Of a DNA stretch of 64,000 nucleotides, positions 46,579 to 54,891 are shown in pieces. The position numbers were made by a program, and so were the translations under genes. A model generated the notes under the pieces. It saw nothing but the letters and a program-made list of their open reading frames with translations. It was not told the origin of the DNA and ran no database searches. The stretch comes from Rhodococcus sp. G-MC3 (GTDB lineage Bacteria; Actinomycetota; Actinomycetes; Mycobacteriales; Mycobacteriaceae). Location: positions 62,001 to 126,000 of the forward strand of contig NZ_JASISW010000008.1 in assembly GCF_030063335.1 (NCBI RefSeq). Reading direction: 5' to 3'. Each line of letters begins with the position of its first letter. The first letter of the stretch is position 1.

Positions 46579-47892
46579 TCACGCTGCACTCAGTTCGATG
46601 ACCAGGTCGTTCTCGAGGAACGAGCAGTAGTGACTCAACACCGGAGCTGCTGGTGCCTCTGAGGTGTACCGATGGCCGGTAGGGGTGTGGATGTCGTAGA
46701 TGTGAATGGTGCCGCGAGTATGGCCTGGCTTGGGTCCGCTCCACCAGCCGTCGCCTTCTTTGGCCAGATTGCAGGCCGCGCAGAGTCCGGCGCCGTTATC
46801 CGCGCTCGTCGAGCCTCCCGTAGCGTGCGGCTTGATGTGGTCGTGGTGGCGGATCGGCGCATCGCACCACGGTGTTCGGCATAGTCGGTCCCTCAGGTCG
46901 ATCAATGTCGCCAATGCCTTGGGGAACGTTCTCGCAGTGGACTCCATTGCCGTCAATGCTCCTGTCGTTGGATTCGCATACAGCTTCCGGAGTGTCACTC
47001 GTTGCTCGCTGGACAGGGCTGTGCCGATGAAGTGACGTGCGATGTCCGACGGTATGTCGCCGTAGCCCTCGATGTAGCCGGATTTCGTGTCGCGTGTGAC
47101 GAGCGCGGTGTCGGGGATGATCACGTTGACGGTCATCGGTGCGCCCGTTGCTGCCGCTCCCGCGCCCGTGATGCGCTCGTAGGCCAGGTCGGCCATGATC
47201 TGGTCGCGGTTGCGAGTTTGCCCGCCCGCGTTGATGATCGAGTCCGCATCGCGGCCAAGGGTTGCCCACATGCAGATCGCCCGATCCGTGGACGTGAGTG
47301 TGGTGAACGTGCACATGAAGTCGGGTTGAGGGCGAGTGCTGGTGCGCCTGCCCTTGTACGACTTCTCGAATCGCTTCACCACCGAGCTGGGATCCAGTTC
47401 TGCTGCAGCGGCTCGCGCTCGGCCGGCAACGGACTTGTCGCCGAGCCCTTTGAGGATGGCCGGGTTGCTGCAGAGCTGCTTGTCGATGGTGAGCCTGTCT
47501 TCGACTGTGAGGCAGGCGGTTTCCCTGGCGATCACTGTTGCTCGCCACTCGTTAAGGTCGCCGGCCAGCAGTCGCGCGTGAGTGTGGGGCATCTCGTGAA
47601 CGAGGGCACGAGCAAGTCCGAGTTGCTTCCCGCCCTTGTTGTGAGATTCCCGGCGTGCAAGGCCGATCTGGGAAGCAATTCCTTTGTCCCATTGCGACTT
47701 CGGCTTGCCTCGTTGCTTTCGGTCTTCGCGAATTGCTGCGGCCACTGCGTCGGTGACGTGCGCCTGTACTGCGGCGGCGGCACACTTCACGGTTTCCAGG
47801 GCTGAGATCAAATCGATTCCCGAAGGCGCATCCGACAACCCCTCGGCCGCCTGTAGCCGCACCACGAACTCCATTACTTCGGAAGCTTCCAT
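46579..47892 (-). CDS. DUF222 / HNH endonuclease (13E12 family)
   Basis: A 437-residue protein. The long helical DUF222 region (about 1-300) is followed by an HNH nuclease domain: CRTPWCDAPIRHHDHIKPHA, the GG and NGAGLCAACN segment, giving paired cysteines for zinc and the HH/N catalytic set. The family is multi-copy in actinobacteria; several M. tuberculosis members are induced by DNA damage. The ATG at 47892 is preferred over upstream ATGs because a perfect LexA box lies 17 bases in front of it and a GGGGGAT ribosome-binding site 5 bases before it. Confidence 0.9.
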   Translation of the reverse strand: MEASEVMEFVVRLQAAEGLSDAPSGIDLISALETVKCAAAAVQAHVTDAVAAAIREDRKQRGKPKSQWDKGIASQIGLARRESHNKGGKQLGLARALVHEMPHTHARLLAGDLNEWRATVIARETACLTVEDRLTIDKQLCSNPAILKGLGDKSVAGRARAAAAELDPSSVVKRFEKSYKGRRTSTRPQPDFMCTFTTLTSTDRAICMWATLGRDADSIINAGGQTRNRDQIMADLAYERITGAGAAATGAPMTVNVIIPDTALVTRDTKSGYIEGYGDIPSDIARHFIGTALSSEQRVTLRKLYANPTTGALTAMESTARTFPKALATLIDLRDRLCRTPWCDAPIRHHDHIKPHATGGSTSADNGAGLCAACNLAKEGDGWWSGPKPGHTRGTIHIYDIHTPTGHRYTSEAPAAPVLSHYCSFLENDLVIELSAA

Positions 47893-47908
47893 GAGATCCC
47901 CCAACCTC

Positions 47909-47924
47909 TCGAACGTACGTTCGA
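47909..47924. promoter_or_regulatory. perfect actinobacterial LexA (SOS) box
   Basis: The palindrome TCGAAC-GTAC-GTTCGA matches the mycobacterial SOS box consensus in both half-sites. It lies immediately upstream of the HNH gene's start codon, so LexA would block its promoter until DNA damage. Confidence 0.9.
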
Positions 47925-48036
47925 GTCTAGCGAACATGAAGCGCCGCTGCAATACTCGGAAAAGAATTCGAAGAATGAGGAGCGCATCCAGTCATCGTCA
48001 TCGCCGAATGGCTTCAGTTGTCGAAACCGCTGCGCG

Positions 48037-48468
48037 TCAGCGGGAGCCGGGTGCCCGGCTGTGCGGATGAAGTGTCGCGTCGAGAAGCCATCGCTTCGGC
48101 CGGTCCGTCCGAAGGTCGACCCCCCGTGCACACCAACCACGAGCGCCTGCCAGCAGGACCTTATTGCTCCAGCCGCCATCGAATTTTTGACCAGAGCCAT
48201 CGGCGGAGCCGTTCGAGTTGGTGTCCCTCGCACACTTGACCGAATCTTGAAGCGGGTAGCCCCACTGGCCGCGTTCCCAGTCCTGCGCAGCCCAAGCGGT
48301 TCTCATCAATGCAACGACTTTGATCGCGCCGCGTGTATTCGACCAGTAGATCGAGTTTCCCAAGTCGTTCTGATCTCGTTTGAATGGCTGCCACCGCCCG
48401 TTTCCTGCGGCACCCAACTCTCCGTTGGTGGCGTTGCACCCTGAGCTGCTGCGCCTGATTCCCGGTCC
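48037..48468 (-). pseudogene. remnant of an LGFP-repeat exported protein
   Basis: The minus frame between an in-frame stop at 48469-48471 and the stop at 48037 encodes a recognisable LGFP-repeat piece: NDLGNSIYWSNTRGAIKVV, RTAWAAQDWERGQWGYPLQD and a CARDTNSN tail. LGFP repeats occur in envelope-anchored mycolata proteins. There is no start, no signal peptide, and the upstream protein-like sequence lies in another frame. I read it as a frameshifted fragment. It sits at the left part of the low-GC accessory island. Confidence 0.6.
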
Positions 48469-48775
48469 TCACGAGGGTCTCGTACATTTCGCGAAGCGCA
48501 CTATCCGGCACGGCTCGAATCTCGTCCTCGGCGCGGGATCGACTTCCCATACCCCGACCTTTCAGTTCATACCCCGGTTGTGGCCAGGTGAACGTATCGC
48601 TCGACCAGAAAAAATGCACCGGTCGGTATGGATGTTGGGTAACGAGTGCGCACCGATGCCGGGGGTGTTCGGTGAACTGACTTGTACTGGGTGCGTCCAC
48701 GCCGTGGCGGTAGATGCACACGAAGCTTGGGATTCGGCGTGCCGTGCGCTCCATTGGTTTCCAGGCTGAGTTATG
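48469..48775. other. no gene recognised
   Basis: About 300 bases with only poorly supported frames. One minus frame contains MGSRSRAEDEIRAVPDSAL and may be the other half of the LGFP-type remnant in a different frame, but I cannot show it. Confidence 0.5.
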
Positions 48776-49285
48776 TCACAGAGTCGCTGTGGTGAATTCC
48801 ATTAGGCAAGTTCTCGCGCGAATTACGGCCTCACTCAACGGATCCACTATGGCACCTTCACGGGGCCAGAGGGTGAACGATTGCGCTTCTCCGTTGATCG
48901 AGATGATGGATTCTGCGGCTCCGTCGACCGGAATCTGCACGGACACCGTCCCACCTTCTGGATCGGGGCTATTCGTACCCACTTCCCAAACACCCTCGTG
49001 CGTCGACCCGTCCATAGTGGAGAACTGCATGGCGACCGCGTAATAGTGCTCGTACGCTTTCGCCTCGCCTTGCAACGCCACCTCTTCTGCTACCGACATC
49101 AAGTATTGAAGTGGGCCAGCCGATGGCCGACTGACAATCAGCTCGTTCAGACTCGGAGCGACCAGAGAGCATTCAATGCCGTCGTCTTTGCCCGGCCTGA
49201 CGACGAGCGTGACGATCAGCGCCGTCGCCGCAACAGCGATCACGATCGCGATCGGCCACAGTCGGGTAGTTCGCGTTCTATCCAT
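48776..49285 (-). CDS. hypothetical protein with N-terminal membrane anchor
   Basis: A 169-residue protein with a basic start (MDRTRTTRLW), one helix (about 10-30, rich in A, I and V) and a ~135-residue acidic outer domain with two cysteines (about 39 and 160) that could form a disulfide. Phrases such as AYEHYYAVAMQFSTMDGST suggest an NTF2- or SnoaL-like extracellular domain, seen in many Rhodococcus secreted proteins, but this is not certain. It lies inside the accessory island. Confidence 0.7.
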   Translation of the reverse strand: MDRTRTTRLWPIAIVIAVAATALIVTLVVRPGKDDGIECSLVAPSLNELIVSRPSAGPLQYLMSVAEEVALQGEAKAYEHYYAVAMQFSTMDGSTHEGVWEVGTNSPDPEGGTVSVQIPVDGAAESIISINGEAQSFTLWPREGAIVDPLSEAVIRARTCLMEFTTATL

Positions 49286-49882
49286 AGTGCGTGATTTCCT
49301 GATACGTCATACATGTTCAGCGGCGGTTGCCGTATTCGGACCGAAGCCCCCGAAGGATATCCCGGCATCGAATCGCCGCGACCGATATCGCTACGAGACG
49401 GCTCGCCGTGCGAAACCTCCCCGACCGGCGACGGGGTTTGAGTGAGACCTTGGATTTCGAGAGGGTAGGTACATCAGGATGGATACGGCCATCGCGTAAT
49501 CAGCGTGCGACGGCGTAGAGGGCTCACCGGACCACCCGCTGGGAGTAACGGAGCCGATCGCCATCCAAAGGATCAGCAAGAGATGACTAGGGAGACGCTG
49601 TGTAGCGCGGTCGTCCACCACGTGGTGGTTCAGGGTTTTCGCAACCTGAATGCCGTGCTCCGTGCGAGAGGCGAGGGCGTCCCCCCTTTATGGCGTGCGC
49701 ATGGTGCGAAACTTGCCCATTCGAATCTTAGGATTTCTTCACATTGCGGCCGCCTAGTGGACACAGCCCATTCAGGCTCCGTATAGGTCAAGGCACCGTT
49801 GGAGCAAGGTGAGAAGCCAACCGTCAGGGCAAACAGGTTCAGCGACAACAATTTCACCTCGTATCCGGTACGTTTGGTGGCC
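49286..49882. other. no gene recognised
   Basis: Roughly 600 bases of mixed composition. A 93-codon plus frame at 49505-49786 has no recognisable family, poor codon bias and no ribosome-binding site. I see nothing else that I can support. The stretch ends at the dehalogenase remnant. Confidence 0.5.
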
Positions 49883-50186
49883 ATGGCAACCGTTCCGGTG
49901 CTCGGCAGCACTATGTACTACTCAGAAGTTGGACGAGGCGATCCCGTGGTGTTTATTCATGGAAACCCGACGTCGTCTTACCTGTGGCGGAACATAACTG
50001 GAGTCGTGGCCGGAGCCGGGTACCGATGCATCGCAGTAGATTTGATAGGGATGGGCCGATCGGGACAGTCACAAAGCGGCTACCGTCTCAAAGACCATAT
50101 TGACCATGTTCGGAATTTCTTGGAGGCGCTTGACCTGCGCAGCGTGACTCTGGTTGGTCATGACTGGGGTGCTGTGATCGCGCTAG
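49883..50186 (+). pseudogene. haloalkane dehalogenase, N-terminal half (split by IS)
   Basis: This 101-codon piece begins MATVPVLGSTMYYSEVGRG and has HGNPTSSYLWRN (oxyanion/halide loop with its Asn) and the nucleophile elbow GHDWGA, nucleophile Asp94 and halide-binding Trp95. It is then interrupted after codon CTA by an IS5-family insertion, with CTAG as the target. Removing the element and one CTAG copy rejoins it in frame with the C-terminal half at 51136-51690, giving a 284-residue protein of the normal family length (about 290). As it stands it is a truncated gene reading into the IS and stopping after GRVS. Confidence 0.85.
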
Positions 50187-50224
50187 GGCGTGTCTCCTAG
50201 ATGTGAGTGTGGTTGTGCTCGAGA

Positions 50225-50629
50225 ATGTTTCTCGTGTCGAGATTGCAGATGTTCACCGATGAGCAGTGGGGTCTGATCGAACCGTTGTTGCCCTCGTCCG
50301 ATGGTCTTCAGGGTCGCGCGTTCCGGAACAATCGGCTGGTGGTCGAGGGGATCGCGTACCGATATCGGGCAGGGGTGGCATGGCGTGATCTGCCCGCAGA
50401 ATTCGGTCCGTGGCAGACGGTGTGGAAACGTCACCGCCGTTATGCCGGTGACGGGACATGGGATCGGGTGCTCGCAGCGTTGTTGAGCGCCGCCGATGCC
50501 CGTGGCAGGGTGGATTGGCAGGTGTCGGTAGATTCGACGATCAATCGAGCGCATCAGCACGGTACGAACCTCGCTCGTTCCACAGGGGGATCTGTCGAAT
50601 TACATAAATCTGTTTGCCGAGCCCGATGA
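50225..50629 (+). CDS. IS5-family transposase, ORF A
   Basis: 134 residues from the ATG at 50225: FTDEQWGLIEPLLPSS, then YRYRAGVAWRDLPAEFGPW and the first catalytic aspartate in VDSTINRAHQH. The frame ends 28 bases before the ORF B start, and the ORF B frame is open from about 50583. ORF B lies in the +1 frame relative to A. In this IS group the halves are usually joined by ribosomal frameshifting; a disabling lesion is the other possibility. Confidence 0.88.
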   Translation: MFLVSRLQMFTDEQWGLIEPLLPSSDGLQGRAFRNNRLVVEGIAYRYRAGVAWRDLPAEFGPWQTVWKRHRRYAGDGTWDRVLAALLSAADARGRVDWQVSVDSTINRAHQHGTNLARSTGGSVELHKSVCRAR

Positions 50630-50657
50630 TCACGGTATCGGCCGCTCTCGCGGTGGG

Positions 50658-51125
50658 TTGAGCACCAAAATTCATCACCTCACCGATGGGAACGGTTTGC
50701 CGTTGGTGGTTCTTGTCGGTGCCGGGCAAGCGGGTGACAGTCCGATGTTTCCGATCTTGCTCTCGCACTTGCGGATCGAGCGCGAGGGATCGGTGCCGAC
50801 GCGTACTCGTCCGGACGCGGTGCTCGGTGACAAGGCGTATTCCTCGCGTGCAATTCGTGCACTGTTGCGGTCGCGGCGGATCGAGGCGGTGATCTCGGAG
50901 CCACGAGATCAGCAGGGCCACCGGAGTAATCGGGGCAGCGGTGGTGGTCGGCCTCCGAAGTTCGATGCGCAGAAATACAAAGGCCGCAATGTAGTCGAAC
51001 GTTCCTTCAATGCCGTCAAACAGTGGCGAGGACTTGCCACCCGGTACGACAAACTGGCGTTGACGTATCGGGCGGGTGCGCTCCTACATGCGGTCTTCCT
51101 GTGGTCGCGCCACATAACCCTTTAG
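50658..51125 (+). CDS. IS5-family transposase, ORF B
   Basis: 156 residues starting at MSTKIHHLTDGNGL, with the second aspartate in VLGDKAYSSRAIR and the glutamate in NVVERSFNAVKQWRGLATRYDK, the classical Y-(2)-R-(3)-E-(6)-K region. The preceding in-frame sequence (FAEPDDHGIGRSRGGL) belongs to the same protein, so the product is normally an A-B fusion. The stop at 51125 lies inside the right terminal repeat. Confidence 0.88.
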   Translation: MSTKIHHLTDGNGLPLVVLVGAGQAGDSPMFPILLSHLRIEREGSVPTRTRPDAVLGDKAYSSRAIRALLRSRRIEAVISEPRDQQGHRSNRGSGGGRPPKFDAQKYKGRNVVERSFNAVKQWRGLATRYDKLALTYRAGALLHAVFLWSRHITL

Positions 51126-51135
51126 GAGACACGCC

Positions 51136-51690
51136 CTAGCCCTTGCGCGCCGCCGTGCTGACTGGGTTCATAGTGTTGCCATAATGGAAGGTCACATTCA
51201 ACCCATAGAGTCTTGGACTGACTTCGACGACGACGAGCGTGAACTGTTTTCGACCCTACGTGACACCGAAGAGGGCGAACGTCTCATATTAGACGAGAAC
51301 TTCTTTGTTGAAACGATACTTCCCGCGGGCGTCAGTAGAAAATTTTCAATTGACGAAATGGAGGCATATCGCGAACCCTTCAAGAGCCCGCAGTCTAGAT
51401 TCCCAATTTTGCAGTGGATTCGTGAAATTCCCATTGATGGCCACCCGGCGGACGTCACCGTATTAATCGTAGAGAATCAGAGTGTGCTCTTGGATCCCAA
51501 CATGCCTACGCTTGTCCTGCATGGCGTTCCGGGCGCCCTTATTGGAAGCCAGGAGATCGATTGGTGCCTCGAGCAGGGCAGATCACTGAATATAGAGGAC
51601 GTCGGTGAAGGCACACACTTTTTGCCGGAGGATCAGCCAGCCACTATTGGGGATGCTCTGGTGCGTTGGTTGGCCGCAGTCCGAACGTGA
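51136..51690 (+). pseudogene. haloalkane dehalogenase, C-terminal half (split by IS)
   Basis: Read in the rejoined frame this half supplies the rest of the enzyme: the acid Glu118 in IMEGHIQP, the cap-domain block DENFFVETILPAGV and MEAYREPFKSP, and the base His261 in GEGTHFLPEDQP. Asp94-Glu118 and Asp94-His261 spacings (24 and 167) match DhaA of Rhodococcus (24 and 166). The internal ATG at 51184 could give a 168-residue fragment, but it lacks the nucleophile and cannot be active. Codon use is less GC-biased than in flanking genes. Confidence 0.85.
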
Positions 51691-52002
51691 GGAAATGATT
51701 TCCGCGTCATAAGTGACACCGTGTCAGTGGTATCAAACGTCCTGATGCAACGTGGCACCCTCGATTTGTTCGCACCAGAATAGCATCGGGCAACTCGTTA
51801 TGGGCGGCGAACCCGTGACCTCAAAGCTGCGTACCGAGGCTCGCGAGCGCTGGTCCACAGCGACTGTAGTTGCATCGATCGATCCATTCCAGACAAGCGC
51901 ATCAACTCAATCGCCTATGACTATCGCTTACGTGTCAACTGAGATAGATTTTTCACTCGTGAACTATCCATATCAGTTAACGAACCGCTGAAGAATCGGT
52001 CT
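51691..52002. other. no gene recognised; AT-richer island sequence
   Basis: About 310 bases, clearly AT-richer than the chromosome average in the last 100. It holds an imperfect repeat (GTGACACCGTGTCA) near 51713 and no convincing gene. Confidence 0.5.
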
Positions 52003-52155
52003 ATGAAAATCGGGCCCGCAACCTCCGCGGCGGTGGCCGACAAGTTGTCGGACCGTGACTGGGAGATTCTTCGATCTGTCTCGTCGCATCGGTTCCTGAC
52101 CACCGCCCAAAACACTCGGCTACACTTCGCCGATCACACGGACGAGTTGGCCGAG
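52003..52155 (+). pseudogene. 5' fragment of a replication-relaxation-type gene
   Basis: The first ~50 codons (MKIGPATSAAV, then KLSDRDWEILRSVSSHRFLT and TAQNTRLHF) match the N-terminal winged-helix region of replication-relaxation family proteins carried by actinobacterial integrative elements and plasmids. After about 52155 the similarity is lost, and the open frame runs on unconserved into the tRNA. It is most likely a truncated remnant left where an element ended near the tRNA gene. Confidence 0.5.
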
Positions 52156-52279
52156 CCGTTCGAGACCTTGCTTGGTACTGACATCAGAGCCGCAGCGAGA
52201 CAGCACGCTCGCTCGGAGAAGAACACTGCAGTGGGTGCCGTGGGCGTCTCGGAAGCTCGGCAGACCGGCGGAACTATTC

Positions 52280-52307
52280 AAAACCCTGCGCCTCGCTGCG
52301 CAGGTTT
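52280..52307 (-). terminator. terminator of tRNA-Arg
   Basis: On the minus strand AACCTGCGC pairs with GCGCAGGGTT (one bulge) and is followed by TTTTG. It lies 15 bases after the encoded CCA of the tRNA. Confidence 0.75.
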
Positions 52308-52324
52308 GAAAGTGACTACTTTGG

Positions 52325-52397
52325 TGCCCTCGGCAGGATTCGAACCTGCGACCTACCCTTTAGGAGAGGGTTGCTCTATCCCCTGAGCTACGAAGGC
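52325..52397 (-). tRNA. tRNA-Arg (anticodon CCT)
   Basis: A cloverleaf is readable on the minus strand. Acceptor GCCTTCG pairs with CGAGGGC (one G-T), the D-arm has TAGCTCAG, the anticodon stem ACCCT/AGGGT encloses loop CTCCTAA (anticodon CCT, reads AGG), and the T-arm has GGTTCGAATCC. CCA is encoded directly after (52322-52324). tRNA-Arg genes are frequent attachment sites; the accessory island abuts its 3' end. Confidence 0.95.
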
Positions 52398-52431
52398 GCA
52401 TCGTGCAGGCGCCACTATACCGGCCACCCCT

Positions 52432-54891
52432 TCAGTCAGCGGCAATCGCATCGACGATCGTCGACCGTGCAGCATGCAGCGCTGGCGGCGCCGATCCGAG
52501 CAGCGAGAGCAGTAACGCGACGAGGGCGTAGGCCGCGATCGTCGGCGAGAGCGTGAAGTCGATGTCGATGCCGGTGCTCGCGCCCAGGATGAGCGTGCTC
52601 AAGTACTGCAGAGCTGCCCCGATGACGATTCCGAGGACTCCGCCGACGATGCCGACCGCGAGTGCCTCGGCGAGCACCATCCTCCCCAAAGTTCCGCGGC
52701 TGCCGCCCATCGCTCGGAGCACGCCGAGTTCGCGGCGTCGTTCGAGCACGGACAGCATCAGCGTGTTCAGCAGAGCGACGGCGGCGACGAGCGCAACTAT
52801 CCACTGCAGCGCGACCGCCAACGCCCCCGCCTGCGCGATCGAAGCACTCGCACCGTCGAGTGCTTCCTTGCCGGAGTAGACGTTCACTTCCGGCGGTAGC
52901 GTTCGATCCAATACTTCCTGCACCCCGCTGCCGTTCACGGAGATTTCGAGGTACGTCGCGCCCGGACGCTCGAACCACTGCTGCATCGACGGCAGCGAGA
53001 GTGCCATTGTGCCGCCTGCGGCATTCAGATAGTCCACCACCGCAAGGACTTCTACGGGCTTGGTGCCGGTGGGTGTAGGCAGATCGAGGATGCTGCCGGG
53101 CGAGACCCCCAGTGCATCGCCGAGGCTGCGTGAGACCGCGACTCCGTCTCCTCGGAGCACGGCGTCGCGAATATCGTCGGCCAGAACGGACAGCGTGACG
53201 GCGTTGCTTCCGTCGGCGACCCCTTGGATCGCGACGAGATCTCCGTCGATGGTGGCGTACGCCCACTGGCCTTCGACAATGTCGGACACTCCAGGCGTCG
53301 CGCGAACCTGCTCCAACACTTCAGGACGCAAAGTGCCCCCGGCGGGGATCGACGAGCTGGAGGTCAGTGACACGTACACGTCGGTACGGCCCATCGACGC
53401 CAGAGATGATGTCGCAGATTCGGTCAAATCGTCCAGTGCCCCCGATACGCCGACGCAGACCGCGACGGCCACCACGATTGTCATCACGGTCGCCCAAATC
53501 CGTCCTGGCGCTCGTTCGACGGTGGCCGTCGCGAGCCGGCCTGCGCCTCCCCAGCGTCTGGGAAGGGTTGCGGCACAGGAGACGATTGCGCGGGTGCCTC
53601 CGATGCAGAGGGCGACCACGGCGACCAGGAACACGGCCCCCGCGGCCAGTGCAGCTTGGCCGTCGACGGTCACTGCGAGAAGCACTGCGCCGACGACTCC
53701 GATCGATCCGACCACTGCGGCGGTAACTGTGAGCGCTCGCCTCGGACCGGAAGTGGTCTCCGCGCCGCCCACTGCCAGCGCCTCGACCGGCGAGATTCGA
53801 TACACCTGTATTGCGGCGAGCGCGGAGGCCGCGACGCATGCCACCACGCACAGAACTACCGCGATGGGGATTGCGTAGACGGGCAGGACATACTCGATTC
53901 GCACATCGAACGCGTCCACCAGGAACGGCGGAAGGCTGCCGATTGCCAGGTGGCCCATGGTAATTCCGAGTGGCACCCCGATCAGCCCGGCCAGTAGCCC
54001 GATCACTGCGGCCTCGGCGAGCAGATCTCGAACGATGGTGCCCCGTTTCCCGCCGATGGACCGAAGCACGGAGATGGTCGGTCTGCGCTTGGCGATGGCC
54101 ATGTTCATCACGTTGAACACCAGGAATCCGGCAACGACGAACGCGATCAGCGCGACCATGAGGGTCGAATTTCGGGTCAGGCTCATCACCGTATTGGCAC
54201 GCTCGGCCCGGAAATCGGTGTCCATCACGGCCACACGCCCGTCGACGGCCGTGGTGACCGCCTCTCTCACGCCCGATCCGAGAACGAAGATCGAATCGAG
54301 CTGGCCGGGACGGTCTGTGATCGACTGGGCGGCCTGCAGCGGCGCGATCACGAAGTTACCGCCACCGATGCGGTCGGTGCCGTCCCCGGTCACGACTCCG
54401 ACCGCGGTCAGTGTGCGTCCAGCGATCTCGAAAGTCTGGCCCTGCGATAACCCGGTATCGGGTCCGACGAGAACTGCGCCTGGACGGGTGAGGTCGGTGA
54501 TCGACCCGGCGACCGCACTCTGCAGATCGGAATCGAGCGCGGTGATGGACGCGTCGACTCCGAGGACCATGAGAGGCCCGCGATCGGTGACCACTTCTCC
54601 GCGCAGCAGGGGTACCGCCTGCTGCACGCCCGGCACGGCGCGGATGACGTCGAGTTCGCCCGAATCGAAGCCGGAGTCGGTCGCCCCGACGACCTCGAGA
54701 TCGGCATTGCCTGCAATCGATACTGCAAGTCTCTCGACCGAACCGGTCAGGGATCCGTAAGTCCCGAGCACGGCGATGAGAAGACCCGCGGCGACGGCGA
54801 CGACAGCCGCGGAGACGAGTGACCTGACCCAATGTGTCCGCAGGTCCCGAAGTCCGAGAACACGAAAGCGGCTCAGCGCCGTCTTGATCAC
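52432..54891 (-). CDS. MacB/FtsX-type ABC transporter permease (large, two FtsX domains)
   Basis: An 819-residue membrane protein. An N-terminal helix (about 22-45) is followed by an outer MacB-type domain, then three helices of the first FtsX domain (about 250-350, with FNVMNMAIAKRRPTISVLRS). A central helix pair, a second outer domain and a final FtsX domain (about 690-810, with LSVLERRRELGVLRAMGGS) follow. This ten-helix plan is that of mechanotransmitting or lipoprotein/peptide exporters. The GTG at 54891 overlaps the ATPase stop (GTGA). The substrate may be an envelope lipid, lipoprotein or antibiotic; not determinable. Confidence 0.9.
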   Translation of the reverse strand: MIKTALSRFRVLGLRDLRTHWVRSLVSAAVVAVAAGLLIAVLGTYGSLTGSVERLAVSIAGNADLEVVGATDSGFDSGELDVIRAVPGVQQAVPLLRGEVVTDRGPLMVLGVDASITALDSDLQSAVAGSITDLTRPGAVLVGPDTGLSQGQTFEIAGRTLTAVGVVTGDGTDRIGGGNFVIAPLQAAQSITDRPGQLDSIFVLGSGVREAVTTAVDGRVAVMDTDFRAERANTVMSLTRNSTLMVALIAFVVAGFLVFNVMNMAIAKRRPTISVLRSIGGKRGTIVRDLLAEAAVIGLLAGLIGVPLGITMGHLAIGSLPPFLVDAFDVRIEYVLPVYAIPIAVVLCVVACVAASALAAIQVYRISPVEALAVGGAETTSGPRRALTVTAAVVGSIGVVGAVLLAVTVDGQAALAAGAVFLVAVVALCIGGTRAIVSCAATLPRRWGGAGRLATATVERAPGRIWATVMTIVVAVAVCVGVSGALDDLTESATSSLASMGRTDVYVSLTSSSSIPAGGTLRPEVLEQVRATPGVSDIVEGQWAYATIDGDLVAIQGVADGSNAVTLSVLADDIRDAVLRGDGVAVSRSLGDALGVSPGSILDLPTPTGTKPVEVLAVVDYLNAAGGTMALSLPSMQQWFERPGATYLEISVNGSGVQEVLDRTLPPEVNVYSGKEALDGASASIAQAGALAVALQWIVALVAAVALLNTLMLSVLERRRELGVLRAMGGSRGTLGRMVLAEALAVGIVGGVLGIVIGAALQYLSTLILGASTGIDIDFTLSPTIAAYALVALLLSLLGSAPPALHAARSTIVDAIAAD

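Larger units (their letters stand above)
50187..51135 (+). mobile_element. IS5-family insertion sequence (IS427 group-like)
   Basis: A 949-base element with 13-base perfect terminal inverted repeats (GGCGTGTCTCCTA at 50187-50199 and its inverse at 51123-51135), flanked by CTAG direct repeats (50183-50186 and 51136-51139). It carries two transposase frames whose DDE residues are split between them: D in VDSTINRAHQH (ORF A), D in GDKAYSS and E in VERSFNAVKQW (ORF B). Intact ends and fresh target duplication indicate recent insertion. Size and CTAG target fit the IS427 group. Confidence 0.93.

Noticed and set aside
48161-48754. 197-codon minus-strand frame
   Set aside because: Its second half is the out-of-frame shadow of the LGFP-type remnant and the first half has no family signal. 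At most it is part of the same broken gene.
49505-49786. 93-codon open frame in the island
   Set aside because: No recognisable family, poor codon bias, no ribosome-binding site and low-complexity arginine start. Probably chance.
51752-51991. 79-codon plus frame after the dehalogenase remnant
   Set aside because: AT-rich region, no family, atypical start. I could not support it as a gene.
52155-52386. Continuation of the 52003 frame into the tRNA
   Set aside because: Sequence after about 52155 has no similarity to the family and overlaps the tRNA terminator and tRNA itself, so it is not treated as coding.
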